Source: an uncultured bacterium
Lineage (GTDB): Bacteria > Pseudomonadota > Gammaproteobacteria > Burkholderiales > Burkholderiaceae_C
DNA: 64,000 nucleotides
NCBI GenBank assembly: GCA_903928495.1
Contig: CAIYQZ010000011.1
Location: forward strand, 1-64,000
Direction: 5' to 3'
Part shown: one piece after another, positions 52,166 to 59,388 of the stretch
Position numbering within the stretch: position 1 is the first letter of the stretch
Layout: every line of letters begins with the position of its first letter
The notes under the pieces: generated by a model
Told to the model about the DNA's origin: nothing
The model's input: the letters and a program-made list of their open reading frames with translations, nothing else
Database searches by the model: none
Made by a program: the position numbers and the translations under genes

Positions 52166-52939
52166 TTGGAAGCTTTTTTCTTCGGAGACAGTGACCGGCA
52201 GCTGTATGGTGTTTTTCATGAGGCGGCTGGAAGCGGCAGCCATGGCGTAGTGCTGGCAAACCCGGGTCCACAGGAGTCAATGCAAACCCATTACGCCTAC
52301 CGAGTGCTGGCTAAACAGCTCACGCACGCGGGGTGTTCCGTGTTGCGTTTTGATTGGACCGGAACAGGTGATTCGGCTGGCGAAAGCGACTGCGTGTCGC
52401 TTCAGCAGTGCCGTGACGACCTGCTGATGGCTGTCCAGGAGCTCAAAGAAATTTCGAACCCCAGACGGACATCAGTCATTGGCTATCGCTTGGGCGCAAC
52501 TGTTGCCGCAAGCACACCATTCACGCAACCGCTTGAAAACCTCGTGCTTTGGGAGCCAGTCATCAGCGGGCGGGGCTACTTGGACGAATTGCGAGCGAGG
52601 GAAAGACGAAAGTCCGGGGATTTACTGGAGCCGCCAACCTGGTGGCGCGCACATCGTGCGAATGACTTGCTCGGATATGCCATGAGCAGTGAGCATCATG
52701 CCGAGCTTGAGACGCTTGACTTGGCCGCACAAGCGACACCATCTGCGCGGCGCGTCATCATCATCGCCGGAAAGACGGGGGTCGCGGTGCGGGCTCTAGG
52801 CGACTCATTCAAGGAAAGACGCATCGACACTTCGTATGCCGAATTCGAGGATGGCGGTGGCGCGCAATTGCGCGACGACGGCATGTTGTTGGCTGGCGTT
52901 ACCACAGCGCGAATTGCAGGCCTTTTTCCGGGGGTGTAA
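52166..52939 (+). CDS. Alpha/beta-hydrolase-fold protein resembling exosortase-A-associated hydrolase 2
   Basis: A 257-residue protein with TTG start, supported by AAGGAT 6 bases upstream and a gap of only 18 bp after the NRPS stop. Fold motifs: GVVLANPGPQES (oxyanion region), VLRFDWTGTGDSAGES, and the elbow at VIGYRLGATVA. The nucleophile position of GxSxG is Arg108 (GYRLG), as I recall for the exosortase-A-associated hydrolase 2 family; the Ser is absent. It may be a non-hydrolytic partner of the next gene or an editing/release factor for the assembly line. Function inferred. Confidence 0.72.
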   Translation: MEAFFFGDSDRQLYGVFHEAAGSGSHGVVLANPGPQESMQTHYAYRVLAKQLTHAGCSVLRFDWTGTGDSAGESDCVSLQQCRDDLLMAVQELKEISNPRRTSVIGYRLGATVAASTPFTQPLENLVLWEPVISGRGYLDELRARERRKSGDLLEPPTWWRAHRANDLLGYAMSSEHHAELETLDLAAQATPSARRVIIIAGKTGVAVRALGDSFKERRIDTSYAEFEDGGGAQLRDDGMLLAGVTTARIAGLFPGV

Positions 52940-52942
52940 TCG

Positions 52943-53809
52943 ATGGAGTATCGCGAGCGGGTTTACAAGTTTGGTAGCCATGGTGGGCTGATTGGCGTAT
53001 TGACTGAACCTGCGGGAGATGCTTTCTCTCGAATGGACAGTAGTCGCCCGGCCATCGTGGTTTCAAACATTGGCCTGCACCATCGCCCTGGACCCAACCG
53101 TTTATGGGTGGAGTTTGCACGTCGCATGGCGGGTCAGGGATTCAATACTTTGCGGTTCGATTCATCTGGCCTTGGCGACAGCGCAATCCGCCGAGACACT
53201 CTTTCGGATATCGAGCGGCACACACAAGACCTGCGTGAGGCAGTAGATTTTGTATTGCTGAAAACGCAGCTTTCACAGGTTGCGCTGTTGGGTTTGTGCT
53301 CTGGTGTTGACTCCGCCCATGCCGTTGCGGCGGAAGACACACGCATCAGCCACGCATTTTTTCTTGACGGCTATCACTACGATACTTCGCGTCATTTGTT
53401 CAATACGAGATTTCTGAAGTTGATTCAGCCTCGTTACTACGCTCGGGGCCTCAGACGCTTGTTCCTGCGCATACCAGCCAAAAGTGGGGCAAACACAGAC
53501 GATGAAATTCTTACCCGCGAGTATCCAACCAGGGAAAAGATGCGTGACGACATTGACACCATGCTGGCTCGGGGTGTGCGTCTGTACTTCGGGTTTACCG
53601 GAGGCTGGGCCTATTATTACAGCTACAAAAACCAGTTTTTCGAAATGCTCCCGGATGGTGAGAGTCTGCGGGAGAAAATAAAATTGACTATGTTTCCCAA
53701 TGCTGACCACCTATTTACCGGTGTCGAATTGAAGGCCAAACTCTATCAGTCAATAGAAAAATTTCTCATCACAGTTGCTGATCAGCATGATATGGATTCG
53801 GTTGCTTGA
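52943..53809 (+). CDS. Alpha/beta-hydrolase-fold protein resembling exosortase-A-associated hydrolase 1
   Basis: A 288-residue protein beginning 3 bases after the preceding stop, so co-translated. Motifs: AIVVSNIGLHHRPGPNRLWV, TLRFDSSGLGDSA and the elbow LLGLCSGVDSAHAV, in which Cys119 replaces Ser (GLCSG). This follows the exosortase-A-associated hydrolase 1 pattern (GLCDA-like). A C-terminal His (MFPNADHLFTG) could complete a Cys-His pair. A thioester-releasing role for the NRPS product is plausible but unproven. The 3' end overlaps the convergent CPBP-like gene by 28 bp. Confidence 0.75.
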   Translation: MEYRERVYKFGSHGGLIGVLTEPAGDAFSRMDSSRPAIVVSNIGLHHRPGPNRLWVEFARRMAGQGFNTLRFDSSGLGDSAIRRDTLSDIERHTQDLREAVDFVLLKTQLSQVALLGLCSGVDSAHAVAAEDTRISHAFFLDGYHYDTSRHLFNTRFLKLIQPRYYARGLRRLFLRIPAKSGANTDDEILTREYPTREKMRDDIDTMLARGVRLYFGFTGGWAYYYSYKNQFFEMLPDGESLREKIKLTMFPNADHLFTGVELKAKLYQSIEKFLITVADQHDMDSVA

Positions 53810-54594
53810 CGGTCCGGGGGGCAAAATTGTGGCCCAAACTTGGTGTAAAACATGAGTACAACAACGAAATAGATGATCGAGAACAGCCAGTAAGTTGCGG
53901 CGCTTTCTGCAGTAGGAGTGACCGGAAAAATCAATAGCGAAGTGTTCAGAGACAACTGCAAAGTCAGAACCGCCAAACCGCTTTTCGTGTGCGAATAAAT
54001 GAACCCGCACATTGCAGCAACACCAACCATGTTGATAAACAGCGCGTCCAGTGGGAGGTTCGGAATAACCCCAACATTGATGATGACAATAGGCACCCAC
54101 CAAAGGGTCCAGAACACGCCAACGATCAGGCTCGCAAGAGGAACACCTGTCGTTTTCTGAAGTCGGCCCATCGCATAACTCACCCACACGATCTCGCCGA
54201 TGAAGGCGCCAAGAGCGACAGTCATTAGTACCCTAGGCCGGAACACGGTTTCAAAATCCACATGTATTGCGCTGAAAAGATCACTATTTCCGATGCCCTT
54301 GATGAGCAGCGTTACAACGCATGTTGCAGGAGGCAAAAGCAAGGTCAGCACAAACCAAAGTGGGCTGACTCGCCAAGCCATCATAGGACGAAACAGTTCG
54401 ATCAGTCCTTCTCGCCGTCGAAAGGCGAATACAACAGCTAACAGAACACCACCAAGAAGCAAAAAACGTCCTTCGTTGTAAAAAGCGCCGGGTAAGACCT
54501 TTGCATGGATCGCCGAAACGAATGCGGTGTTGACCGCAACGATCAAAAACAAGAATAGAAAGAGCTCTCGATCTTTCAACATGGTATTCAACAT
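53782..54594 (-). CDS. CPBP-like membrane protein with incomplete catalytic motif
   Basis: A 270-residue protein with about eight hydrophobic segments. GAFIGEIVWVSYAMGRLQ resembles the CPBP motif GEExxxR but has only one Glu and places Arg differently; LIVGVFWTLWWVPI matches the following FWHLP-like helix, with the His lost. Possible roles are self-resistance for the cluster product or a decayed protease. Sequence here is less GC-rich than the neighbours. Two starts are possible (54594 or 54582). It runs opposite to the rest of the cluster. Confidence 0.7.
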   Translation of the reverse strand: MLNTMLKDRELFLFLFLIVAVNTAFVSAIHAKVLPGAFYNEGRFLLLGGVLLAVVFAFRRREGLIELFRPMMAWRVSPLWFVLTLLLPPATCVVTLLIKGIGNSDLFSAIHVDFETVFRPRVLMTVALGAFIGEIVWVSYAMGRLQKTTGVPLASLIVGVFWTLWWVPIVIINVGVIPNLPLDALFINMVGVAAMCGFIYSHTKSGLAVLTLQLSLNTSLLIFPVTPTAESAATYWLFSIIYFVVVLMFYTKFGPQFCPPDRQATESISC

Positions 54595-54914
54595 ATAAAG
54601 GCCAACTCGGATTTCAGTGGTCGCGTTTCAGGAGAGTACAGTGTGATGTTACCCCGCCAACAACCAACCTTCCTGTTGGTTTACAGAGGGAGTCCCGAAC
54701 GGTATAGATGAACGCAGCCTGACTACTGTCCTTGCCGAATGCCTCACACCCACGATTGAGCTTGGCGGTAGCATCACTCAATAATTAAGCCCACAGCTGG
54801 AAAACCACGAGCGTTGGCTACTTTGAACATCGCACTGTACCCCTACTCGATGGCGGGCCTTCATGACTCGTGCATTGCTCCCTAACAACATTTTTTTGGA
54901 TAAATGAACTGCTG
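54595..54914. other. Intergenic region, 320 bp, AT-rich, no gene called
   Basis: Located between the divergent CPBP-like and methyltransferase genes. It contains a 7-bp inverted repeat (AACCAAC at 54662-54668 and GTTGGTT at 54675-54681) that could be a terminator-like hairpin or a binding site. It should hold the promoters of both genes, but no -10/-35 pair is convincing. Confidence 0.4.
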
Positions 54915-55790
54915 ATGGCATTTGAAGACCTTCAATTTCCGCTTGCTCAGTCTGGCAACCGTGTCTTCATGACGTTCAAGATCGGCGTCGGGCGGTTCAT
55001 AAGTTGGATTGCACCAGGACGTACCGCCCGGATCGCCGCCGGAGATGTGCCACCGCGCATTGGTTTTGTGGATCGCGCGGTTTTGGCCTACCTAGTGAAC
55101 AATCATCAACGGGCAGGAACGCTGGATCAGCTTGCCCCTTTGCATGCATGGTTGTGGAAGGGCGAACAGGCTGTTTCATTCCATGCTCAGGCGCAGGCAC
55201 GGTTTGACAGTTTTTGGCTCGCCAGTCACGTCGCAATCGTGGAACCGCTCCGTCAACTGTTTGAACGCCCTGCAAATGGGGAAGTTAGCTACCGGTTGTT
55301 GTGTGAAGTAGGCTGTGGATCCGGCCTCGTTTTAGAGGATCTTGCTCGCCGATTGCCCAGTGTGGAAACTTTTACGGGGCTCGACCTCAGCGAGCGTCAA
55401 ACGCAGATCAACAACAGTCGTCGCTTGGATCCGCGCATCCGCTTTGCTTCGGGTGACGCTACAGCATGGATTCCCAGTCATGGCGGAGTTGGTACGGTGT
55501 ACCTGACGGTGGCGGGCGTGTTTGAGTACTTTTCTCGTCGAGCTTTGCAAGAGTTGTTTGAACACATTGCCGTCCACCAGACTCCAGCAGCAGTCGCTTT
55601 GATCGAGCCAGTTCCCGCTGATTACGATTTCGACATCGAGGATGCGTCGCGACCGTATGGCTTCGAGAATTCACTGGGACACAATTATCCGCGCTTGCTC
55701 AGCAACGCTGGATTTACGATTCTCTTTCAAGAGATCCAAGTCGTCGAGGGGCAAACCTTTCTGCTCTTGGTTGCGGAAGTCAAGGGTTGA
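54915..55790 (+). CDS. Class I SAM-dependent methyltransferase, cluster-associated
   Basis: 291 residues. The N-terminal 130 residues are helical and of unknown family; the C-terminal half has motif I LLCEVGCGSGLVLEDLA, motif II TGLDLSERQ and RFASGDATAW. A tailoring N-, O- or C-methylation of the NRPS-PKS product is a reasonable inference from position. A GTG at 54870 is an alternative start; the ATG at 54915 is favoured although its ribosome site is weak. It stops 10 bp before the IS3 element. Confidence 0.78.
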   Translation: MAFEDLQFPLAQSGNRVFMTFKIGVGRFISWIAPGRTARIAAGDVPPRIGFVDRAVLAYLVNNHQRAGTLDQLAPLHAWLWKGEQAVSFHAQAQARFDSFWLASHVAIVEPLRQLFERPANGEVSYRLLCEVGCGSGLVLEDLARRLPSVETFTGLDLSERQTQINNSRRLDPRIRFASGDATAWIPSHGGVGTVYLTVAGVFEYFSRRALQELFEHIAVHQTPAAVALIEPVPADYDFDIEDASRPYGFENSLGHNYPRLLSNAGFTILFQEIQVVEGQTFLLLVAEVKG

Positions 55791-55800
55791 TTTAGCAAAT

Positions 55801-55840
55801 TGAACCGCCCCGGGTTTGAACTGACCCCCAGAAGTTGGAC
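55801..55840 (+). repeat. IS terminal inverted repeat (orfB end)
   Basis: 40 bp starting TGAACCGCCCCGGG and ending CAGAAGTTGGAC. It pairs with 57233-57272 with three mismatches. Confidence 0.9.
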
Positions 55841-55857
55841 GGTTGCGATGTCGCCAA

Positions 55858-56688
55858 TTAGGCGTTCTTCCTCTGTCGGTATCCCACCGGGCTGAGCCAT
55901 TGCAATCCGAGCTTGATGCGCTCGTTGTTGTGGTAGCGGATGTAATCATGCACTCCCGCTTCGAGCGCATCAAGGCTGCTGGGCGCTGCAAGATGGAAGT
56001 ACTCTGCTTTAAGGGTGCCGAAGAGGCTTTCGATCGCAGCGTTGTCAAAGCAGTTGCCTTTGCGGCTCATGCTTTGCGTGACCCCGCAAGTCGCGAGCAT
56101 CGCTCGGTACGGCTGCATCTTGTAGTGCCAGCCTTGATCCGAATGAATGATCAGTTCGTTGGCGCTCCTGGCGCGCGAAAGCGCTGTTTGGAGCGTACCC
56201 GAGACCAGTTCGAATACGGGGCGCTTTGCCATGCGGTGCGCGATGATCTCGCCGTTGTAGAGGTCCATGCATGCCGACGGATAGAGCTTTTGGCCGTTCA
56301 CATTGAACTCGGTGACATCGGTCACCCACTTTTGGTCTGGCGCGGTCGCGCTGAAATTGCGCTGCAGCACATTGGGCACCTGCACGTCGCTCATGCCCTG
56401 GGCGTTTCGAGAGCGCCTCTTCGCCCGGATCAATGGGCGCAGCCCCTTCTTTTGCATCAGCCGCTGTACGCATTTGTGGTTGACGGTTTGCGCCGTTGAA
56501 CTGCACAGAGCTGCCGTGATACGTCGGTATCCGTAGCGGCCCTTGTGCTCGTCATAGATGCCACGGATCCTGACCTCCATGGCGCTTTGCCGATCAGCCC
56601 GTTCGGTCATGTGGCAGTGGTAGTAGAAGGTGCTGCGAGCCAGACCTGCAATCTGGAGCAGGTCCGTCAATTTATGGTGATGCCTCAA
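55858..56688 (-). CDS. IS3-family transposase OrfB (DDE integrase domain)
   Basis: 276 residues from a TTG at 56688, though normal expression is probably by -1 frameshift from orfA. HTH_21 region (GLARSTFYYHC, HKGRYGYRRITAAL) followed by the rve integrase core with catalytic Asp in WVTDVTEF, Asp in IIHSDQGWHY and Glu in NAAIESLFGTLK; all three are intact. The end LQWLSPVGYRQ is typical of the family. Confidence 0.92.
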   Translation of the reverse strand: MRHHHKLTDLLQIAGLARSTFYYHCHMTERADRQSAMEVRIRGIYDEHKGRYGYRRITAALCSSTAQTVNHKCVQRLMQKKGLRPLIRAKRRSRNAQGMSDVQVPNVLQRNFSATAPDQKWVTDVTEFNVNGQKLYPSACMDLYNGEIIAHRMAKRPVFELVSGTLQTALSRARSANELIIHSDQGWHYKMQPYRAMLATCGVTQSMSRKGNCFDNAAIESLFGTLKAEYFHLAAPSSLDALEAGVHDYIRYHNNERIKLGLQWLSPVGYRQRKNA

Positions 56689-56696
56689 CCCGGCAA

Positions 56697-57215
56697 TCAG
56701 ACGCGCTTTGTCGGCGCAGCTGATCTCTTCGACCGGATCAAGGCATGCAATTTTTTTAGGTACGCGACCTCCGCGCGAAGTCGCTCATTCTCTTCTCGAA
56801 GGGCCTCTGCCGAATCGGAGGCAATCGGGTTGGATGTCGCTGGGCAGCGTTGTTCTTGCTTCACTTTGGGACGCCCTTGTTTCTTGCTCCCGAGAGCCTC
56901 CACACCGCCTTGATCGAGATTGCCACGCCAGACGGCAACCTAGTTGGGGTTGCGGATGTCATAGATCGCGGCCACCTGGCGGCTCGAAAGCTGCTCGCGG
57001 TCCTGATGGGACAGCACCTGCAGTTTGAATTGCACACAGTAAGCGCTGCGTTTGGGGCGCAGCCCGTCGATGCCATGCAGCCGATAGTGGCTCACCCAGG
57101 TGCGGATCTTCTCCTCAGGGAGCGACCACCGCCGCGCCAGCAGCTTGGCGCCACCGTCCCCCGCCAAGAAGCCCTGGACGACCTTTAACTTGAAGTCAGT
57201 GCTGTATTTCCTCAT
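56697..57215 (-). pseudogene. IS3-family OrfA interrupted by an in-frame amber codon
   Basis: The frame opens with MRKYSTDFKLKVVQGFLAG and the HTH segment LLARRWSLPEEKIRTWVSHYR, then a TAG (complement of 56940-56942) follows RNPN where the family normally continues with a polar residue and VAVW. After the stop the same frame runs on (VAVWRGNLDQGGVEALG) to a leucine-zipper-like coiled coil (EALREENERLRAEVAYLKKL). A single C-to-T change from CAG would explain it. The element is therefore probably unable to make a full OrfA or OrfAB, unless suppressed. Confidence 0.85.
56751..56757 (-). other. Programmed -1 frameshift site in the IS (A7 run)
   Basis: Seven A residues on the coding strand follow the orfA codon for Leu in AYLKK. 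A -1 shift here joins the orfA coiled coil to an open frame that continues as IACLDPVEEISC and into orfB without a stop, as in other IS3 elements. Confidence 0.7.
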
Positions 57216-57232
57216 GAAACCACTTGAAGTTT

Positions 57233-57272
57233 GTCCAACTTCTGGGGGGCAGTTCATTCCCGGGGCGGTTCA
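57233..57272 (-). repeat. IS terminal inverted repeat (orfA end)
   Basis: The reverse complement starts TGAACCGCCCCGGG and ends CAGAAGTTGGAC, matching 55801-55840 except at three bases. Confidence 0.9.
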
Positions 57273-57280
57273 AATCTTGG

Positions 57281-57979
57281 TCAGATTGCCAGAGCGGTAA
57301 TGACGTGACCTGAGCCAACCAAAAAACGTCCTTCGAAGCTGCGTGCAAGTTGTGCGATGGCCAAGTCAGCGTTAGTTAGATTGAGCACGAAAGAGTTCTC
57401 TAAGAGCACTATTGACGCGTCGCCAAAATCAACCCACCCCCCCGTTAGCGGGTATTGCGCCTTGTAGAAGGCCTCCTTCGCGCTGAAGATCAGAGAGGCG
57501 GTGACGTCACGATCCCGCTCGTCGAGCGCTTGCAGTCTGGCAATTTCTTTCTGACACATTAACTGTGGCCAGAGCGTTGGTAACACCTGCCCGACTTGTT
57601 CGACGTCCACACCGAGCGAAGTGATACCTCTTTTCTGGCCAGCGTCTGTCAATCTGGCAGCCACTGCCACGCAATATCCGCCCGCATGGCTGATGCTGCC
57701 CGTAAAACCCGATGGCCAGATCGGTGCGTGGTCTGCTGCGGCCGGAATGGCCACAGGTGGGTGCCCGAGTTGCGCCAAGGCCGCTCGAGCGCAAACACGG
57801 CCTGCTATGAATTCATGCACTCGCGACTCCACCGCGTGTGCGATACACGGTCGTTCTGCGTCGAAGAGGAGATCGATTGTGTAAGGGCCTTGCGCCTCGT
57901 ACGCTGCAACGCCGCTGGGAAACAGCGCTGCAATGTGTGGGGCTGCACATGCGTATGGTGAAGAGCTGAGCGCAGGCAT
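57281..57979 (-). CDS. 4'-Phosphopantetheinyl transferase (Sfp/EntD type)
   Basis: A 232-residue enzyme that transfers phosphopantetheine from CoA to carrier-protein serines. Motifs: GFTGSISHAGGY (CoA/His), SLGVDVEQVG (Mg Asp and Glu) and LIFSAKEAFYKAQYP (WSxKE-like with Phe for Trp). The N-terminal RVCARAALAQLG is EntD-like. It supplies the three carrier sites in the two synthetases. An IS element now separates it from the rest of the cluster. The minus orientation gives a transcript opposite to the synthetases. Confidence 0.9.
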   Translation of the reverse strand: MPALSSSPYACAAPHIAALFPSGVAAYEAQGPYTIDLLFDAERPCIAHAVESRVHEFIAGRVCARAALAQLGHPPVAIPAAADHAPIWPSGFTGSISHAGGYCVAVAARLTDAGQKRGITSLGVDVEQVGQVLPTLWPQLMCQKEIARLQALDERDRDVTASLIFSAKEAFYKAQYPLTGGWVDFGDASIVLLENSFVLNLTNADLAIAQLARSFEGRFLVGSGHVITALAI

Positions 57980-58052
57980 GGTTCGATTCCCCGGAGAACG
58001 TCGCCCGGGTTGAAGTTCATTGGCTTGACGGATGGGATATTGAACCTAGGCC

Positions 58053-58079
58053 AAAAAAAAGGACCACTCAGTGGTCCTT
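58053..58079 (-). terminator. Rho-independent terminator of the SWIB-domain gene
   Basis: GGACCACT and AGTGGTCC form a perfect stem with flanking AA/TT pairs and, on the minus strand, eight T residues follow. It lies about 40 bases past the minus-strand stop. Confidence 0.8.
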
Positions 58080-58120
58080 CATTTTGTTGGGGCTGACCTT
58101 TGGGTCAACCCGCAATGGCT

Positions 58121-58555
58121 TCACTTCAGGTGACCACTGATCATTTTGGTCATCTCGAACATGGAGGCCTGGGCTTTGCCGAAAATCTCCTTCAGCTTGG
58201 CATCGGCATTGATCATGCGCTTGTTGACCGCGTCTTGCAGCTTGTGCTTCTTGATGTATTCCCACACCTTCTTGGTGACTTCGGTGCGAGGCAGAGCGTC
58301 TTTGCCGATGATGGCGGCCAGCTTGGCACTGGGGGTCAGAGGCTTCATGAAAGCTGCATTGGGCGTACGCTTGGCTGCTGGTGCAGCTGCTGCCTTTTTG
58401 GCTGCCGGTGCCGCCGCTTTCTTGGCAGCAGGGGCTGCCGCTTTTTTCACTGCGGGTGCAGCGGCCTTTTTGGCGGGTGCAGCTGCTGCGGGCGCAGCGG
58501 CTTTCTTTGCGGGAGCGGCGGCCTTTTTGGCGGGGGCCTTCTTTGCAGTTGCCAT
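58121..58555 (-). CDS. SWIB/MDM2-domain protein with Lys/Ala/Pro-rich N-terminal tail
   Basis: 144 residues. Residues 1-63 are repeats of KKAAAPA/AKKAAAP units, like the tails of bacterial histone-H1-like proteins. Residues 65-144 are a SWIB domain (FMKPLTPSAKLAAIIG, LPRTEVTKKVWEYIKKHKL and MINADAKLKEIFG). Such proteins are thought to bind DNA and compact the nucleoid; direct evidence in betaproteobacteria is sparse. The ATG at 58555 follows GAGGAAAC; an in-frame ATG further upstream would add unrelated residues. Confidence 0.88.
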   Translation of the reverse strand: MATAKKAPAKKAAAPAKKAAAPAAAAPAKKAAAPAVKKAAAPAAKKAAAPAAKKAAAAPAAKRTPNAAFMKPLTPSAKLAAIIGKDALPRTEVTKKVWEYIKKHKLQDAVNKRMINADAKLKEIFGKAQASMFEMTKMISGHLK

Positions 58556-58863
58556 GGTGTTGTTTCCTCGTTGGACGTTGGTATCGAAACCAGTGAACAA
58601 CGGCCTTGATTGAAGGGCTTTTGCACTGGCTGCTGGCATGCTAATGGAGATGGGGCGGCTTTCCAAGCGCACTGGCGGTGTTTGCCGTGTTTTTCCGCCT
58701 GAGATTCAGTGGTGTTTGTCTCTGAAAACAACACTCTGGGCGGGCAAGAGCTGTTCCTGTTGTGGTTGCCCTCGGGGGTATCGCTGCTTTTTGTATGCTT
58801 TCACCCGTCTGTGGCTGCGAATTTCAAGCGGCCTTGCAACTCCCAACTTCAGTGAGTCTCTGT
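58556..58863. other. Intergenic region, 308 bp, no gene seen
   Basis: Divergent promoters for the SWIB gene and the RraA-like gene are expected here. No clear -10 box, repeat or RNA structure could be supported. Confidence 0.4.
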
Positions 58864-59370
58864 ATGAACACGCAACCCGCATTCGCTACTTGTGACCTGT
58901 GTGACGCCCACAAATTGGATACCTCGGGCGCATTTCGCGTATTGCCGCCGGTGTTTCGCAATTTTGGATCCCTCACACGTTTCTGTGGCCCGGTGGTCAC
59001 AGTCAAATGCTTTGAGGACAACACCCCCGTCAAGGCTGCCGTCGAAAGCGAAGGCAGCAACAGGGTGTTGGTGGTCGATGGCGGCGCTTCGTTGCGCCGT
59101 GCCTTGCTCGGGGGCAACCTGGGTGCAGCGGCTGCCCGCAACGGATGGGCGGGCGTGCTGATTGATGGTTGCGTCAGAGATGTGACCGAACTGGCCGCTT
59201 GCATGACAGGCATTCGTGCATTGGCTGCGATGCCCTTGCCCACAGAACGCAAAGCAGACGGTCAATTTAATGTGCCGGTGTGTGTGCAGGGTGTGTGGAT
59301 CCGGCCAGGCGATTGGCTGTATGCCGATGAGGATGGCGTGGTGGTGTCCGACCGCAACCTCTTGGCTTGA
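58864..59370 (+). CDS. RraA family protein (RNase E regulator / HMG aldolase-like)
   Basis: 168 residues. Motifs FRNFGSLTRFCGPVVTVKCFEDN, GGNLGAAAARNGWAGVLIDGCVRDV and MPLPTERK define the RraA fold; the Arg and Asp of CVRDV that bind metal and substrate in the 4-hydroxy-4-methyl-2-oxoglutarate aldolases are present. It could regulate RNase E or act as an aldolase; sequence alone does not decide. It converges with the TauE/SafE gene 18 bp away. Confidence 0.88.
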   Translation: MNTQPAFATCDLCDAHKLDTSGAFRVLPPVFRNFGSLTRFCGPVVTVKCFEDNTPVKAAVESEGSNRVLVVDGGASLRRALLGGNLGAAAARNGWAGVLIDGCVRDVTELAACMTGIRALAAMPLPTERKADGQFNVPVCVQGVWIRPGDWLYADEDGVVVSDRNLLA

Positions 59371-59388
59371 TGCCCCGCCACCTGCCTG

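Larger units (their letters stand above)
55801..57272 (-). mobile_element. Complete IS3-family insertion sequence
   Basis: 1472 bp element bounded by 40-bp terminal inverted repeats (TGAACCGCCCCGGG ... at each end) that agree at 37 of 40 positions and start with TG/end with CA. It is flanked by a 3-bp direct repeat AAT (55798-55800 and 57273-57275), the target-site duplication expected for IS3 elements. It carries orfA and orfB on the minus strand with an A7 frameshift site. It lies between the methyltransferase and PPTase genes and interrupts neither. Confidence 0.9.

Noticed and set aside
56697-56757. A7 run taken as a sequencing frameshift between orfA and orfB
   Set aside because: The -1 frame after the run is open into orfB, as in normal programmed frameshifting of IS3 elements.
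57976-57995. tRNA T-loop-like string (GGTTCGATTCC) just upstream of the PPTase start
   Set aside because: No anticodon or D arm fits on either side, and the adjacent bases encode the PPTase N-terminus.
58381-58550. Tandem-repeat DNA resembling a minisatellite or array
   Set aside because: The periodicity is explained by the Lys/Ala/Pro codons of the SWIB protein tail; no spacer-repeat structure as in CRISPR.
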